Shown in pieces: positions 1-32,436 of a DNA stretch of 64,000 bases. This DNA is from Synaphobranchus kaupii (taxonomy: Eukaryota > Chordata > Actinopteri > Anguilliformes > Synaphobranchidae). A program made the translations under genes and the position numbers. The first letter of the stretch is position 1; the number at the start of each line of letters is the position of its first letter. The notes beneath the pieces were generated by a model. The model worked only from the letters and a program-made list of their open reading frames with translations. It searched no databases and was not told the origin of the DNA. The stretch covers positions 27,072,281-27,136,280 of the forward strand of contig CM056391.1 in NCBI GenBank assembly GCA_029718625.1, written 5' to 3'.

Positions 1-307
1 AGAAGCCCCGCGCGGCCCGGTATTCCCGCAGAGACAAATTGCTTTACACAATCGTTTTAATTTTGGAACAACCTCTTTTTGAAAGGGCTTTGCATTCATT
101 AGTTGGTGCGTCTATGAGGGGGGGAACCCAAAAAAAAAAACACTGCATTCACAGGAAAAAAATTAAAAGGTTCCACCTGGGTCACTTACTCCGCTCAGGA
201 ACCTGGAAAAGAGGGAAGGGGTAAGGGGCGGGAGGGCCGGGAATGAGAGAGGGGAGGAGGAGTGAGGAGGCGTGCCTTATTTTCCACCCATAAACCCCCT
301 CCAGCTG

Positions 308-21659
<21,352 letters not shown>

Positions 21660-21960
21660 GCCTATTGTAGCAACGGATAAGTGGAAGGCGGAAAAGAGCA
21701 GTAAAGACTGCAGACGGAATGAATTTAGCTGCGGTAAGAGCAATGCTTTCTATACCTCCGTGGGAAAGATTGGGTTTGCGTCAGTGCATAGCAAGGTGCC
21801 CTTCGCGTGACATTTTCTTGATAATAAGAGTTTGATAAATTATTAGCCTTGGATTCAGATTTTTAAAGGGACAACAAGCGCAAGCTCCGGTTTGCTGTCA
21901 CTCATCGTGGCTGCGTGTTTGGAATGACTCATTTGGAGCTGATTAAAAACTGGTCTCTGG
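21660..21960 (-). promoter_or_regulatory. Likely slc6a5 5' UTR and promoter-proximal region
   Basis: This stretch lies immediately upstream of the exon 1 start codon on the minus strand. I see no stop-free extension, no obvious TATA box at a sensible distance and no strong CpG island, so the transcription start cannot be placed. There may be further non-coding exons. Confidence 0.35.
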
Positions 21961-22215
21961 GGAAAATAAATAGATGTTCAGCGCTCGTTGGATATCATGT
22001 GCAAGTATAGCTAATAATACGCGTTGTTCAATCTTACAGCCAGTGGGACTTTTGATGTCAGAGGAGGAAAGTTCTACGAGGGCGAAGCAATTCAGCAGAT
22101 TTGTATATTATTTGATAGCTCCTTCCCTAGCTTAGCCACTACTATGAATATTTGCATTATTAAAACCGATGTGACTACACTTCCTCAAAATTTTCACATT
22201 CTATGACAAGTTTAT

Positions 22216-22220
<5 letters not shown>

Positions 22221-22271
<51 letters not shown>
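22221..22271. repeat. (AT)n microsatellite upstream of slc6a5
   Basis: About 25 AT units in a row. Confidence 0.97.
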
Positions 22272-22275
<4 letters not shown>

Positions 22276-22599
22276 ACTTTTCAGTGTCGTTTTAACCATT
22301 ATTGCATGTGCTAAATATAATACATCTAATAATGGATAGATAATAGAGAATATACGCTTATATTCTAAGGCGTGCGGACAGTCACAGTGCATATTAGCAA
22401 CTACACACAATGTATCAATGCATTTTTTGTTTTTTAACGAAGACATTTTTCAAACGTAGCTTAGCCTACATGAAAATGAGAGTTTGTCCATTATTATATA
22501 CATTATTTGCGCCAATATCTTTAGTGATTCTGTGCACATAAATAATGGCGATCCAAATGCAAGTAATGGACTTTGTACCTGCTCTGCTCTGTTCAGTGT

Positions 22600-25500
22600 G
22601 TGAAATGGATTGATCCAGGGTCATTTTCGTATAGAAGAGGGGGAGTAAGATCAGTAGAAGGTGCCTATATGTTAACCTTTGACGCAAGCCAAAAAAGGCG
22701 TGACTTTCTATCTTTAGCAATAGTTAGTGCTGACACTCAAGAGACATACAGCACGCCGCATCGCCAGCCGGATCCCATTAACCATAGCATTGCCGTCGAA
22801 AGGATCAAACTACCAGACAGCGTACAGCCAGGCATTATACCTCCCTTAGAAATGTAAGGAAATGTTGTGTATTTTATGTTCAGCCGTTTGTAGGCTATGA
22901 CAACATATTTATACATTGTGATTATTTAAACATGGCAGTTCACGCGGGCTTAAAGTTATATGAACGTGTATGCATTAGGGGTGATGTGGCTTCAGCGCCA
23001 GTAAAGCAGAGCTACTTGATATATAAGGACCATATACAGAACAGTATTGCGGTTCCCTGATAATGTTTGATAATCACTTGAAATGAACGCACCAGCAGAA
23101 TTGGCCATAAATCTGCGCGCGGCACTGATAAGCCTTTCCGCAGTTAATTAACTGGCCACTCCAGCCTTAATTACTTTGTCAACGAAGAATAATTGTAATT
23201 GATTTCTGCTACTCTCACCGTTGCCCCTTTATCGTTTTTTCGAAAATGGGGAAAGTGTGTCCGGGAGGGCAGGCTACTTCATCTAGAATACTCACATTTT
23301 GACCTGTAAGGCTATAGGCTACACTTTTTGTGTAACCTAAACATGTATTTAATAATTGCATAAAGGAAACAACCGGAAGGTAGGCCAACTTCTAAATTGC
23401 ACCGAGAAACATATAGTTACTATATCATTCTGTATAATTCGAACAAATACCAACATTTGTCAAGGAGTTTAGAAACCTTATGTACATCAAATGGATTTCG
23501 TGTTGTGTAGAAGGGGTAGGTAGTCATTCCGCCTTTATCACCTTTCCATATCACAAAAGTACCAAGCTCCTTCGGGCGGCTTTTTGATTTTCGATCAAGC
23601 ATTAGCACCGTCGCGTCAAACCTGGACGGGACAGATCCTTAGACACCCCAACTAGACCATAATAGTTGTAGTGATCGAATAGTCATTCATTACTCGAGGC
23701 CTGTGGAATTAACCACTTTTCCCTTATCTGACATAAGTGTGGTAAAATTTGCAACTGAAAAAAATAAATGAGGTCAACGCGGATTCACCAATGGAATTTT
23801 AACTGCAACTGCGTAAACATTGGTTTATTTATTTTTATAAAACGCCCTCACTCATAATAAAAAGCCCTAAAAAGTAGAAAACTGAAAATCCAATGCATTT
23901 AACTTGACTCACCCTAATGTGCAAAGAGCTATGATTAGTGAAATCTAATAAATAAAACACCTGTGTCATAATATACAGTACGTGCTGCCCAAGACCGCAA
24001 TATTATCGTGTATCGTGTAATATTATTTATTACATTTATTTGATAAATTGTGCTATTGCAGTACATTTGGAGAAAAAAAAACTATTCAAATGTGAGCAGG
24101 CTGTTCACTGATGTGTATATGTCTTTTGTCAGCACTTTTAGTTGGAAACCCATTGTCTGCTATTCCTGAACAGACAGATGGGAACCCTGCAGAGGAAGGC
24201 TTTTCGGTACTGAAAAACAGCAGCGCAAAATCAACTTTATGCAACATATTCTTACAGTGAGACTGGGACAACTCTGCATGGCCCCTTTCTCAGATAAATT
24301 TTTTAAAAGTACAACAAAAATGTGCAATAGCACCAACAGTCCATCAGTGGAAAGAAGAAGAATAGAGAAGCACTTTAATGTATCCGGACGAGAAAAGTGA
24401 TGAATTTAATGGAATTTAATCTAATTTCGTTTCAGAGGGGGCCACAAGATTAAACTAATCTTCGGTGCTCTTATAAGAATGATCACACACTTCAGATAAA
24501 GATTCAAGCATGGAATTAATTTTTCTGTAGCTACGTGATTAAATAGTTGGGGATTCGTGTATTTCTTCGGAGGCACGTGCAGCGATAGGGCATTACGACT
24601 CATGCGTCATTTTCAGTCGGTAATGTTACACCACTTTTCATATTGTGATAAAACGTAAAGCGCAGTGCTGCTGTTCACTCATTCCTATATACCAGGCAAT
24701 AAAAAGCGAGCAGGAAAAAGGAAAGCGTATAAATGGTGTTGATATCAGATCGAGGCTGACATTCCCTTCCCGCCCTTTTCACCCCAATTTGGAAGGTCCA
24801 GTTCCTGTTTCAGTTTTGTTGGCTCCTCCTCCTTTCGCTGCATCCTGTATTAATGCGTGAGGGCACGTGAGAGGACAGGAATGTATTTCTTATATGCCAT
24901 GCTTAGTCTTCGTGTTGACTTGGCTAGAGCTTAAACATATGAAATGCTTCTATTGTTAAAACGGGTGGCAGGCAGGGCTTCAAACAGTTGCTTGGATTTG
25001 GGAATTCGTCTTCCAGGAAGCTGTCCACGTGCTCCACTTAACTCTGGGACACTTTCCATTCCTGCTGTCCACCACTAAGGAACAGACAAGTGAAAGCAGA
25101 ATAAAAACGAGATACCGCGGACTGCACTTACACCGATGGACACCCACAAACTGTTTCAGTTCCCACTGAATACATCCCAAGCATAAAATGATTTTAAATG
25201 TCATTAAAATTCCCATTAACACTTAATTCAGGCATTAGCATTTAAATAAAAAAACCTTAATTTGCAGTTAGCCCTGTTTAATACGGTCTTTCCCGGTGCT
25301 ACTTTTTTTCCACCGGTGTTTCTGGTTTTCCAAAGTGCCTCAGACATTCCTTGCATTTCCACAGTCTGCAGTGCTCTCTCCGACGTGCGAGGATGAAACA
25401 CGTCACACGCGTGTACAGAGCCTATCCAGATGGCAATCAGGGCTCATACGATTACAGTACACGCGACACGCTCGTGGCTAGGAGATAATACAGCAGATAA

Positions 25501-26338
25501 TTAGTTTGATTAACAGCACGTTTGATTGCCAGGGTAAATGAATGTTTACTCAGTCGGCAAACGAGCCTTCTTCACGCCCTTCTTACCCAATCGCTGGAGG
25601 TTAAAGTGGGACAAAAGGAAATGCTGACTGCAGCTTTTTGCGCCGAGACCGCTGGCGAGGTGTTAGCGGCCTCTGTGGCGGCTCCATGCTGACTTACAGT
25701 GACCTGTGTCATACACTGCCGCTATAACTGGAACCCAAGCTCCAGCGTAGACAGAAGGGGATAAAACACTTGTCAACAGAGTGCATTTGCAGCCTGTTTT
25801 ACAAAGATGAACACAGTGCAAAGAATATATAGGGCAGCCAGAAAACGAGTCTCCAGTAATCTTCAGTCTCAGTTGAAGAGCAGGTGATGCAGATCTACTT
25901 GCAAATGGCACCCATCTGCATTGGAGAGTATGAAACTGGGCATTTTACTTGATTAACCTGATGAGTTCACCTTGTGTTTGTTAATGCATTACCAGCATGA
26001 TAGGCCTATAAAGAGCCGTGCGGCCTAGGGACACGGCAATATAGGCTGTCCTTGGGCTCAAATATTAAGGTGAGAGTAATGAAAGGGGGAAAAAATCTCC
26101 ATGAACAAAATATTCTACATAAATAAAATGCACTCTTAGGAGCCCTTCTGTAGGGTTTGTCATCCATGCAGAAGAATTCTGGTAACGGCAACACATTTTC
26201 AAAATCTTTTTTTATTGTTCTGTGATACAATGTCATTTTAATATTGTAAAATTTCTAAATGGGTAAAAGTACTGTGGAACTGACTGAAGACATACAGAAC
26301 AAGGCCAGGCCTCCACGAAGAGGGGAAATGCTAGTGAT
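22600..26338. other. Gene-free stretch upstream of slc6a5
   Basis: Apart from the candidate element at 22990-23260, nothing could be assigned. The open frames here (for example at 23420-23608 and 24980-25222, minus strand) show no recognisable family and no convincing exon borders. Confidence 0.6.
22990..23260. promoter_or_regulatory. Candidate conserved non-coding element upstream of slc6a5
   Basis: This is a repeat-free stretch with several homeodomain-type cores (AGTTAATTAACTGG, CTTAATTACTTTG, GTAATTGATTTC) packed within 120 bp. No frame is open. Conservation is a guess from texture only. Confidence 0.3.
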
Positions 26339-26528
26339 GTAGAGTATTCTGGGGGCAATTGTAACAGGGGGCAATTGCAACACCATAAAATTGCACCAAT
26401 CTGAAGCAAGCTAGAGCTGAGATTCTATCCAGCAAGCTAGCTAGTTTCATGTGTTCAGGGTTGGGGCAATTGTAACGAAAATTGTGTTACAATTGACCCC
26501 TGTTACAATTACCGCCAGAATACTCTAC
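26339..26528. mobile_element. MITE, GTAGAGTATTCTGG family, copy A
   Basis: Termini GTAGAGTATTCTGGGGGCAA and CGCCAGAATACTCTAC, with subterminal CAATTGTAACAGG mirrored by CCTGTTACAATT. The same element recurs at 46759-46921. Confidence 0.85.
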
Positions 26529-28087
26529 CTCCTGGTGTACTTTCTTTCACTTTCAACTATCAACAAACAACGTCGCTTCCAAACAAACAAAACGCCCCTT
26601 CTTAAAGCAATTCAATATTTTATATTTGAGGGAGTGAGAGCCAAATATGTTTTTTAAAGTGGGTTACTGCTGCAAGTCTAAATTCGCAAGAAAGCAAATC
26701 GTCCCAAGCGATGCTAAACTGGAACTCACGACCTACAAACGAACCAACCACGTGTAGAAATGAATGCAGAAATAGTGCTGATTCTTAAGGCATTGAGCAA
26801 CTGAACGCCATTTACATTTAAGATCACACGCTGACTCTTGAAGACGCACGGCTTCAGTGCACAAAGGCCAGGACAAACTACGTCATACAGCACTCGCAGC
26901 CATTTGCAGAATTATAGATTTTACAATGGAAAAACAGCCATTATACAATCATAATATAACCATTAATAGAAGATTGTCAATAAAGAAATTGCCACAATAT
27001 GTCTTCTTCGTTTGTTACTTGGTTAGAGTAGAAGATGCATGGAATTGTGTAAATATCACAGTCCTATAATATACAGCAGATGTGTTCTTCAGTTCTGCAG
27101 GTTCGACATATTCCCGCTAATGTAGATGGGCTTAAGAGTGTTGCACGAGTGGGCTTAAGAGTGCCATCAGTAATGCACAAAATGAAATGTACAGACAGCC
27201 CATTTATGCTTTTGAGTAAATAACTTAGGTTAAACTGCTTGTGAAATACAAGCACGTCAAAAGCGAAAAATTACCCTAATACGGCTCGGTTAAACACTGA
27301 TGAACACTGACAAACAAACATCCTCGTGGCGTTAGGACTTTTAAGAGAATTTTCCAGTAGTGTGCTGTCATCTTCTTGTGGAAAATCTATTTTACAGTCA
27401 CAAATACAGTCACAGACTATTTCAGTCACAAATTCAGAGCCAGAAAAATAAGGATGTTCCTTAAGTCCTCAATCGTGACTTAATTTAAGCAATTAAATGA
27501 AAAAATGGACACATCCTAATATCTCAATCACTGTTAACTGTTTTCCACTAAAACATAGAATTGCTCAAAGCTCACAGTAAATTTTGAAAAGGATCTCAAT
27601 CCTCTTTTATAAACCCTCTGTTGTACTGCTTAATGAGTGATGGCTATACCTCTGTAGGAGGCCCACTGCTATCCCACAGTACACCACTGCATCTGCTCTC
27701 CCAACAGAGAATCTCATTTATGTTACACAACATTACCAGTTCAGCAGTGAAACTGATGCACAGAAAATATTCACAGATTTAATAATGTAAAATATTTGCT
27801 TTAATCTGCGTCTCGTGTGAAAGACCGAACATCATTTTCACTCTTTTTTCCACCGTGACCGACACTGAGAACGTTAAATCACCTTGTCATCTGCTCCACG
27901 GTCACCTCCTTAAATGGCTGATGACAACTTTTAATTAAAAACTGAACACGGAACACCAAAATTCTGATTTTGTTAGAATTTTCTAATGTCAGCCCTACTA
28001 CTAACCTAAAACAATTTGGCTGATAAATACATACATTAGGTTTGATGGCACAGTTTTTGTGAGCCAATGTGTAAAGACACACAAATG
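26529..28087. other. Gene-free stretch
   Basis: AT-rich sequence in which I see no feature. Confidence 0.6.
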
Positions 28088-28592
28088 AGTGCAGACCTAT
28101 TCCACTGACAGCATGGAGCTCACATTGGCCATCTCCCTATCTGTACACTAGTGCAGGCCTGACCCACTGACAGTGTGGAGCTCACATTGGCCATCTCCCT
28201 ATCTGTACACTAGTGCAGGCCTGGCCCACTGACAGTGTGGAGCTCACATTGGCCATCTCCCTATCTGTACACTAGTGCAGGCCTGGCCCACTGACAGTGT
28301 GCAGCTCATATTGACCATCTCCCTATCTGTACACTAGTGCAGGCCTGGCCCACTGACAGTGTGGAGCTCACATTGGCCGTCTCCCTATCTGTACACTAGT
28401 GCAGGCCTGGCCCACTGATAGTGTAAAGCTCACATTGGCCATCTCCCTATCTGTACACTAGTGCAGGCCTGGCCCACTGACAGACAGTGTGGAGCTCACA
28501 TTGGCCATCTCCCTATCTGTACACTAGTGCAGGCCTGGTCCACTGACAGACAGTGTGGAGCTCAGCATTTGCTGCCTCCCTGTCTGTACACC
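28088..28592. repeat. 62-bp minisatellite, about eight copies
   Basis: The unit begins GTGCAGGCCTGGCCCACTGA and continues with GTGTGGAGCTCACATTGGCC and CTCCCTATCTGTACACTA. The central copies differ at only a few bases. The last two carry a 4-bp GACA duplication, giving units of 66 bp, and the end of the array is more diverged. Confidence 0.95.
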
Positions 28593-30247
28593 TGCCTCTG
28601 CAGTCGTGTGAACAGCGGCATGCTTTCTGCGGCATGGTGAAGAATCATACATCATGCATGTCATGCTTGACACACACACAAAAAAAAACACACACACACG
28701 GTCTTAACAGGGCTGGCCCAGTTAGCGTGATTTGACATTTCCCTTGGTCATTTTGATTTGACATTTCCCATGCTGCATTGAGCTTCTGGTCATGTACAGG
28801 AAAGGTCATGGCACAAAGACAATGCCAGGTCACTTTGGAAACTGTGAACATTTGCGCAGCGGTCTTCATCCGCCTCAGTTCTGTTAAACAATCACTTACC
28901 TCTCATGAGTACACAAAATAAACACGTTCAAAGTGTAATATGAGGACGCAGACAAGAGCCTAAATAGAAATAACTTTAGAGACCTTTTTTTACAACGCCA
29001 AAGCTCTACTAATTATAGCCTGCGCAAAGTAAAGCCTGACACATGATCCTCCATTCAATTTATTAAACTGCCAACTGCAGCCACGACTTGAGTCATTCCC
29101 TCCGCCCTACTGCGCCCGTTTCCTTCCGTACACAAAGTCCCGTCATCCCCGCCTCCGAAAATTAATTACTGAAAAATACACGAGATTATTAAATAGCCTT
29201 TGTCGGCTTGCAAGAGATAAATGACCCGCTAGCCAGAACTGACAAACATCAAAACAGCGGCTTTATGCCTTATTTAAACGGCTGCTTTATTTTTTACAAG
29301 GGATTTTGTTTCTTTTCGCCGTCGTAAATCAGGCAGGCTTCCATTAGATCGACTTCTCTGAATACCGGATTGAAGATGAGACGCAAAGTTTGTCGCCCTT
29401 GGACTGTCTTTGAGCTGTTCTCTCTCCGCCGACGTAAAACCGGCGGCCCCTTTACGTGGAGCGAGGAGCTTTTTTTTCCCCCCCTGGGCAGGCAGTGCTA
29501 TACAGTGTTATGCGCTGTAAAGCCAGCTGCAGGGAGAGTGTCGGGTGGGCAGGCAGGCAGGCAGGCAGCCGCTGGAGGGTGTAAGAATGTAATCTCTTTT
29601 TAACATCCCAAGAAAGCGTGGGACCAGCGCTGTGTAGAGGTGGAGCGAACGAGCTGATTAAGTGTGATAATCACCTCCTCTGTCTCCTGTCTGACATGAA
29701 GGAATACAGAAGCACTTGTACTATTCTGGTGAACTTTTTCTCTGATGTTAATGTGGGCATTCTGGATAAGGTTGTGGATAAGTTAATATACAGTATGTAC
29801 ACAAATACACGCATGCGCGCACACACACATACACATACACACACACACATACAGTGGAATGCATAATTACATCATTTTTGTTGTTTTGGCTCCATACTCC
29901 AGCACATTGGATTTGAAAGGAAACAGTGAACATGAGGTTAAAATGCAGACAGTCAGCTTCAATTTAAGGTTATTCACATCCATATTGGGTGATCCATGTA
30001 GGAATTACAGCCCTTTTTACATCTCAAACATCCATATTGGTTAATACACGTTCACCGTTTCATGATTAAACAATATGATATTCTGTTTACTACTGCAATA
30101 TATGTAGTTGCACTTTTCATTAATAAAATACAATACGTGAATACAAATATTGGCCCACCATAGGTAGAACATTACAGTATACGCTCGCCAGAATGGTTCA
30201 TGGACCCACTGTACAGAGAGACACAAACAACTTTTATTTCAGATTAT
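28593..30247. other. Gene-free stretch with a CA-rich run
   Basis: It contains (AC)-rich tracts near 28672-28698 and 29816-29852. About 29040-29300 is repeat-free with balanced composition and could be a conserved non-coding element. No coding signal. Confidence 0.55.
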
Positions 30248-30387
30248 GGGCCTGATTTGTGCGAAACCTTTTAGCGCGTGCAAAACTAATAACACAACCA
30301 ATGACTGGTGCAAAACAAATACCACCACCAATCATTGATCATGTTATTGGTTTTGCACATGCTAAAGGTCTTAGCAAATCAAGCCCT
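30248..30387. mobile_element. MITE, GGGCCTGATTTAC family, copy 2
   Basis: GGGCCTGATTTGTGCGAAAC at the left, GTCTTAGCAAATCAAGCCC at the right. It shares the CCAATGA/TCATTGG core with copies at 13533 and 45903. Confidence 0.8.
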
Positions 30388-32384
30388 AAATCCTGTCTTT
30401 GTGCTTCTAAATATATTGATAAGCCCCTCCCACCGTACTGCCGCACATTCCCATTGGCTTAACCACAAGCACACGCTGTATCTCACACGACACCTGCTCT
30501 CTGTGAGCTAAGAAGGGAGCAGGAGAAGGAAAGCCGTTCCGTATCCACCTTATCTCACAGGTGGGATAGCCTGAGGGATTAACACGGGAAGGAAACAGCT
30601 CATTCACAGCAGAGCTTAAGACAAAAAGGGCTTTGGCGGGGTCCGCCGACCGCAATTCAGTCCCGCGTTCACGGCGGCTGTGACCGGACCTATTGACCTC
30701 TATTGACTTTGAGCTCCAGAGCTCTTCCCCACAGCTCACTGACTGGTAATAACACAGAGGCCTGCAAAGCCTAAAAGTGTCCTGGGCTGTTATCCAGCTT
30801 GAAGTTGATCACAGATAAGAGATGAATTACTAATATCAGGGGGGGTCGAGATAATAAAAAATGTGATCTGCAGTTTCCGGGGCACACTGTTAAGAGGGAC
30901 TGCATTGCTCTCCATACAGCACAGGAAGGGAGCAGCACTGTGACCGCAGCACTGTGACCGCAGCACTGTGAGCGTGCGGAGCGCTCATCACAGTGTCAGT
31001 CCCTTACGTCCGCCACAGAAATAACAAATACTGCAAGATCAGCCAGTCCCGGAGAGCAGAACTCGGGAAGGCAGCGGGGTAGAACCTAATCCATTCTTGG
31101 GACATGCTAGACTGGCCGCCATTAGGGGTGGGAATGAGGGGAAAAAAACCCAGTGCATTTATCAAAATCACCTATTGGGTCCCGACGCGTGCAGGCGTGA
31201 GCGCGTGATCCACGCCACATGAGGGAACGCCCACAAGGGAAATTTCTTTCCGCGAATTCTCAGAGGGACGGCCGCGCTATTTTTCGAGCGCGGGCCCTTC
31301 TGTCGGAATTAGGGGAAACAGACTCGGCGGCCATAGGTCACAGCGGCCAGATGATCACTGACCTACGGGGACATTTTCAATGTCAATGCGCTGATCTAAG
31401 ACCCCGGGACACGTCACACAAATCATATTACTGTCTTTATGAAATATGGACATATAAATGTTGAACACCACCCCCCCCCCCCCCCCCCCCCAAAAATTAA
31501 ATAAAAAATTAAATAAATGAATTTTAAAAAGACAGTAAATAAATGAGGATAATTTGGTGGCAACCGCTAAGGAACTCTGTAGAAATGCCAAGACAGTGTT
31601 TCAGAATGTCAACGGATAAAATTCTTATCAGCTTGTACCAATTCAAATGAATGCTCGGCACGGTATGACATATCCTCTCTTATCACACACTGGTCAAAAG
31701 AGGTGAAACCGAGAAAAGCACAACCTTTCTTCCTTCGCTACATAGTCAGATACTTTTTTGGCAAATAGATTTTCGCTACGATAAAAAGACACACACACGG
31801 GAGTTAAATGACTGCCTGGCCTTATAGCCACAGACTGAAGGGAAGGAATGTCTTCTAATCTAAAACTGGAAAATAATTTTGCAAGAGCTCAACACTTTGA
31901 GAAATCGCCATGAATTAGAATTAGATATCCCGGGCGAAAACATACAGAGATAAAAAGGTTCACAAAGTGCTTTAGTGACAGAGTGTGGAGATTCCCGGTG
32001 TAGTTTATCTTTTCGTGTTAATATATCTGTTGAGTTCTTTGAAGATTCCGCTGTCTGCTCTGTGATAGATACAGCACATCTCTGTATGAAAAATATCCTC
32101 AATCTCAGGACTGATGATCTGAATGGGATGTGCTGGGGATGGGATGTGACTTCAGTTCAGAGGCCTCAATTCGAATATTTAAAGCTTAAGCCCAAAGACA
32201 AATGAGAGTGTGGCTGTGGCTCCTTTTAAAGGCACAGCACCCTAATTCGGCTTCAACAGCAGGAAATGCTTGTTCCAGCAAGCAGGTGAGATGTGTGCCA
32301 ATTGCCTTCAAATCACTTCAGGGTAAAAACAAGTACGCCCGGATGTGTAATTGCTTCTCTGTTAAGCAGCACGCTGCCACTTAC
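30388..32384. other. Gene-free stretch
   Basis: It contains a 21-base C run at about 31471-31491 and three tandem copies of GCAGCACTGTGACC near 30940-30970. No gene is seen. Confidence 0.6.
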
Positions 32385-32436
32385 CTTGTTGACGTAGTTC
32401 TTGTCAAAGAAAATGCTGAAAGTGTCCAACAACAGC
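32385..32436 (-). pseudogene. prmt3: PRMT3-like exon (C-terminal barrel), apparent 1-base frameshift
   Basis: A 52-nt block is bounded by an acceptor (TGTTTATGTTCCAG) and a perfect donor (GTAAGT). From the first base it reads AVVGHF; after one extra T in the run TTTC it reads SIFFDKNYVNK. Together these 17 residues align with the PRMT3 segment AIAGYFDIYFEKNCHNR (A, G, F, I, F, K, N and N conserved, with several conservative changes). Without the extra base the exon would be 51 nt, phase 0 to 0. The orientation (minus) and place (beyond the 5' end of slc6a5) fit the tetrapod order PRMT3-SLC6A5. I found no other PRMT3 exon in the window. It may be a decayed gene, an assembly error in a live gene with large introns, or, less likely, a real exon read LLLDTFSIFFDKN. 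Confidence 0.55.

Noticed and set aside
23420..23608. 62-codon minus-strand frame (PKELGTFVIWKGDKGG...)
   Set aside because: Codon-like texture, but no similarity or exon borders; possibly an old transposon fragment, too weak to call.
24980..25090. Possible exon after an acceptor-like TGTTCCTTAG (minus strand)
   Set aside because: The open stretch matches no family that I know and has no plausible donor; considered as another PRMT3 exon but the residues do not fit.
28088..28592. CRISPR-like array
   Set aside because: The whole 62-bp unit is repeated without unique spacers, so it is a minisatellite in a vertebrate genome.
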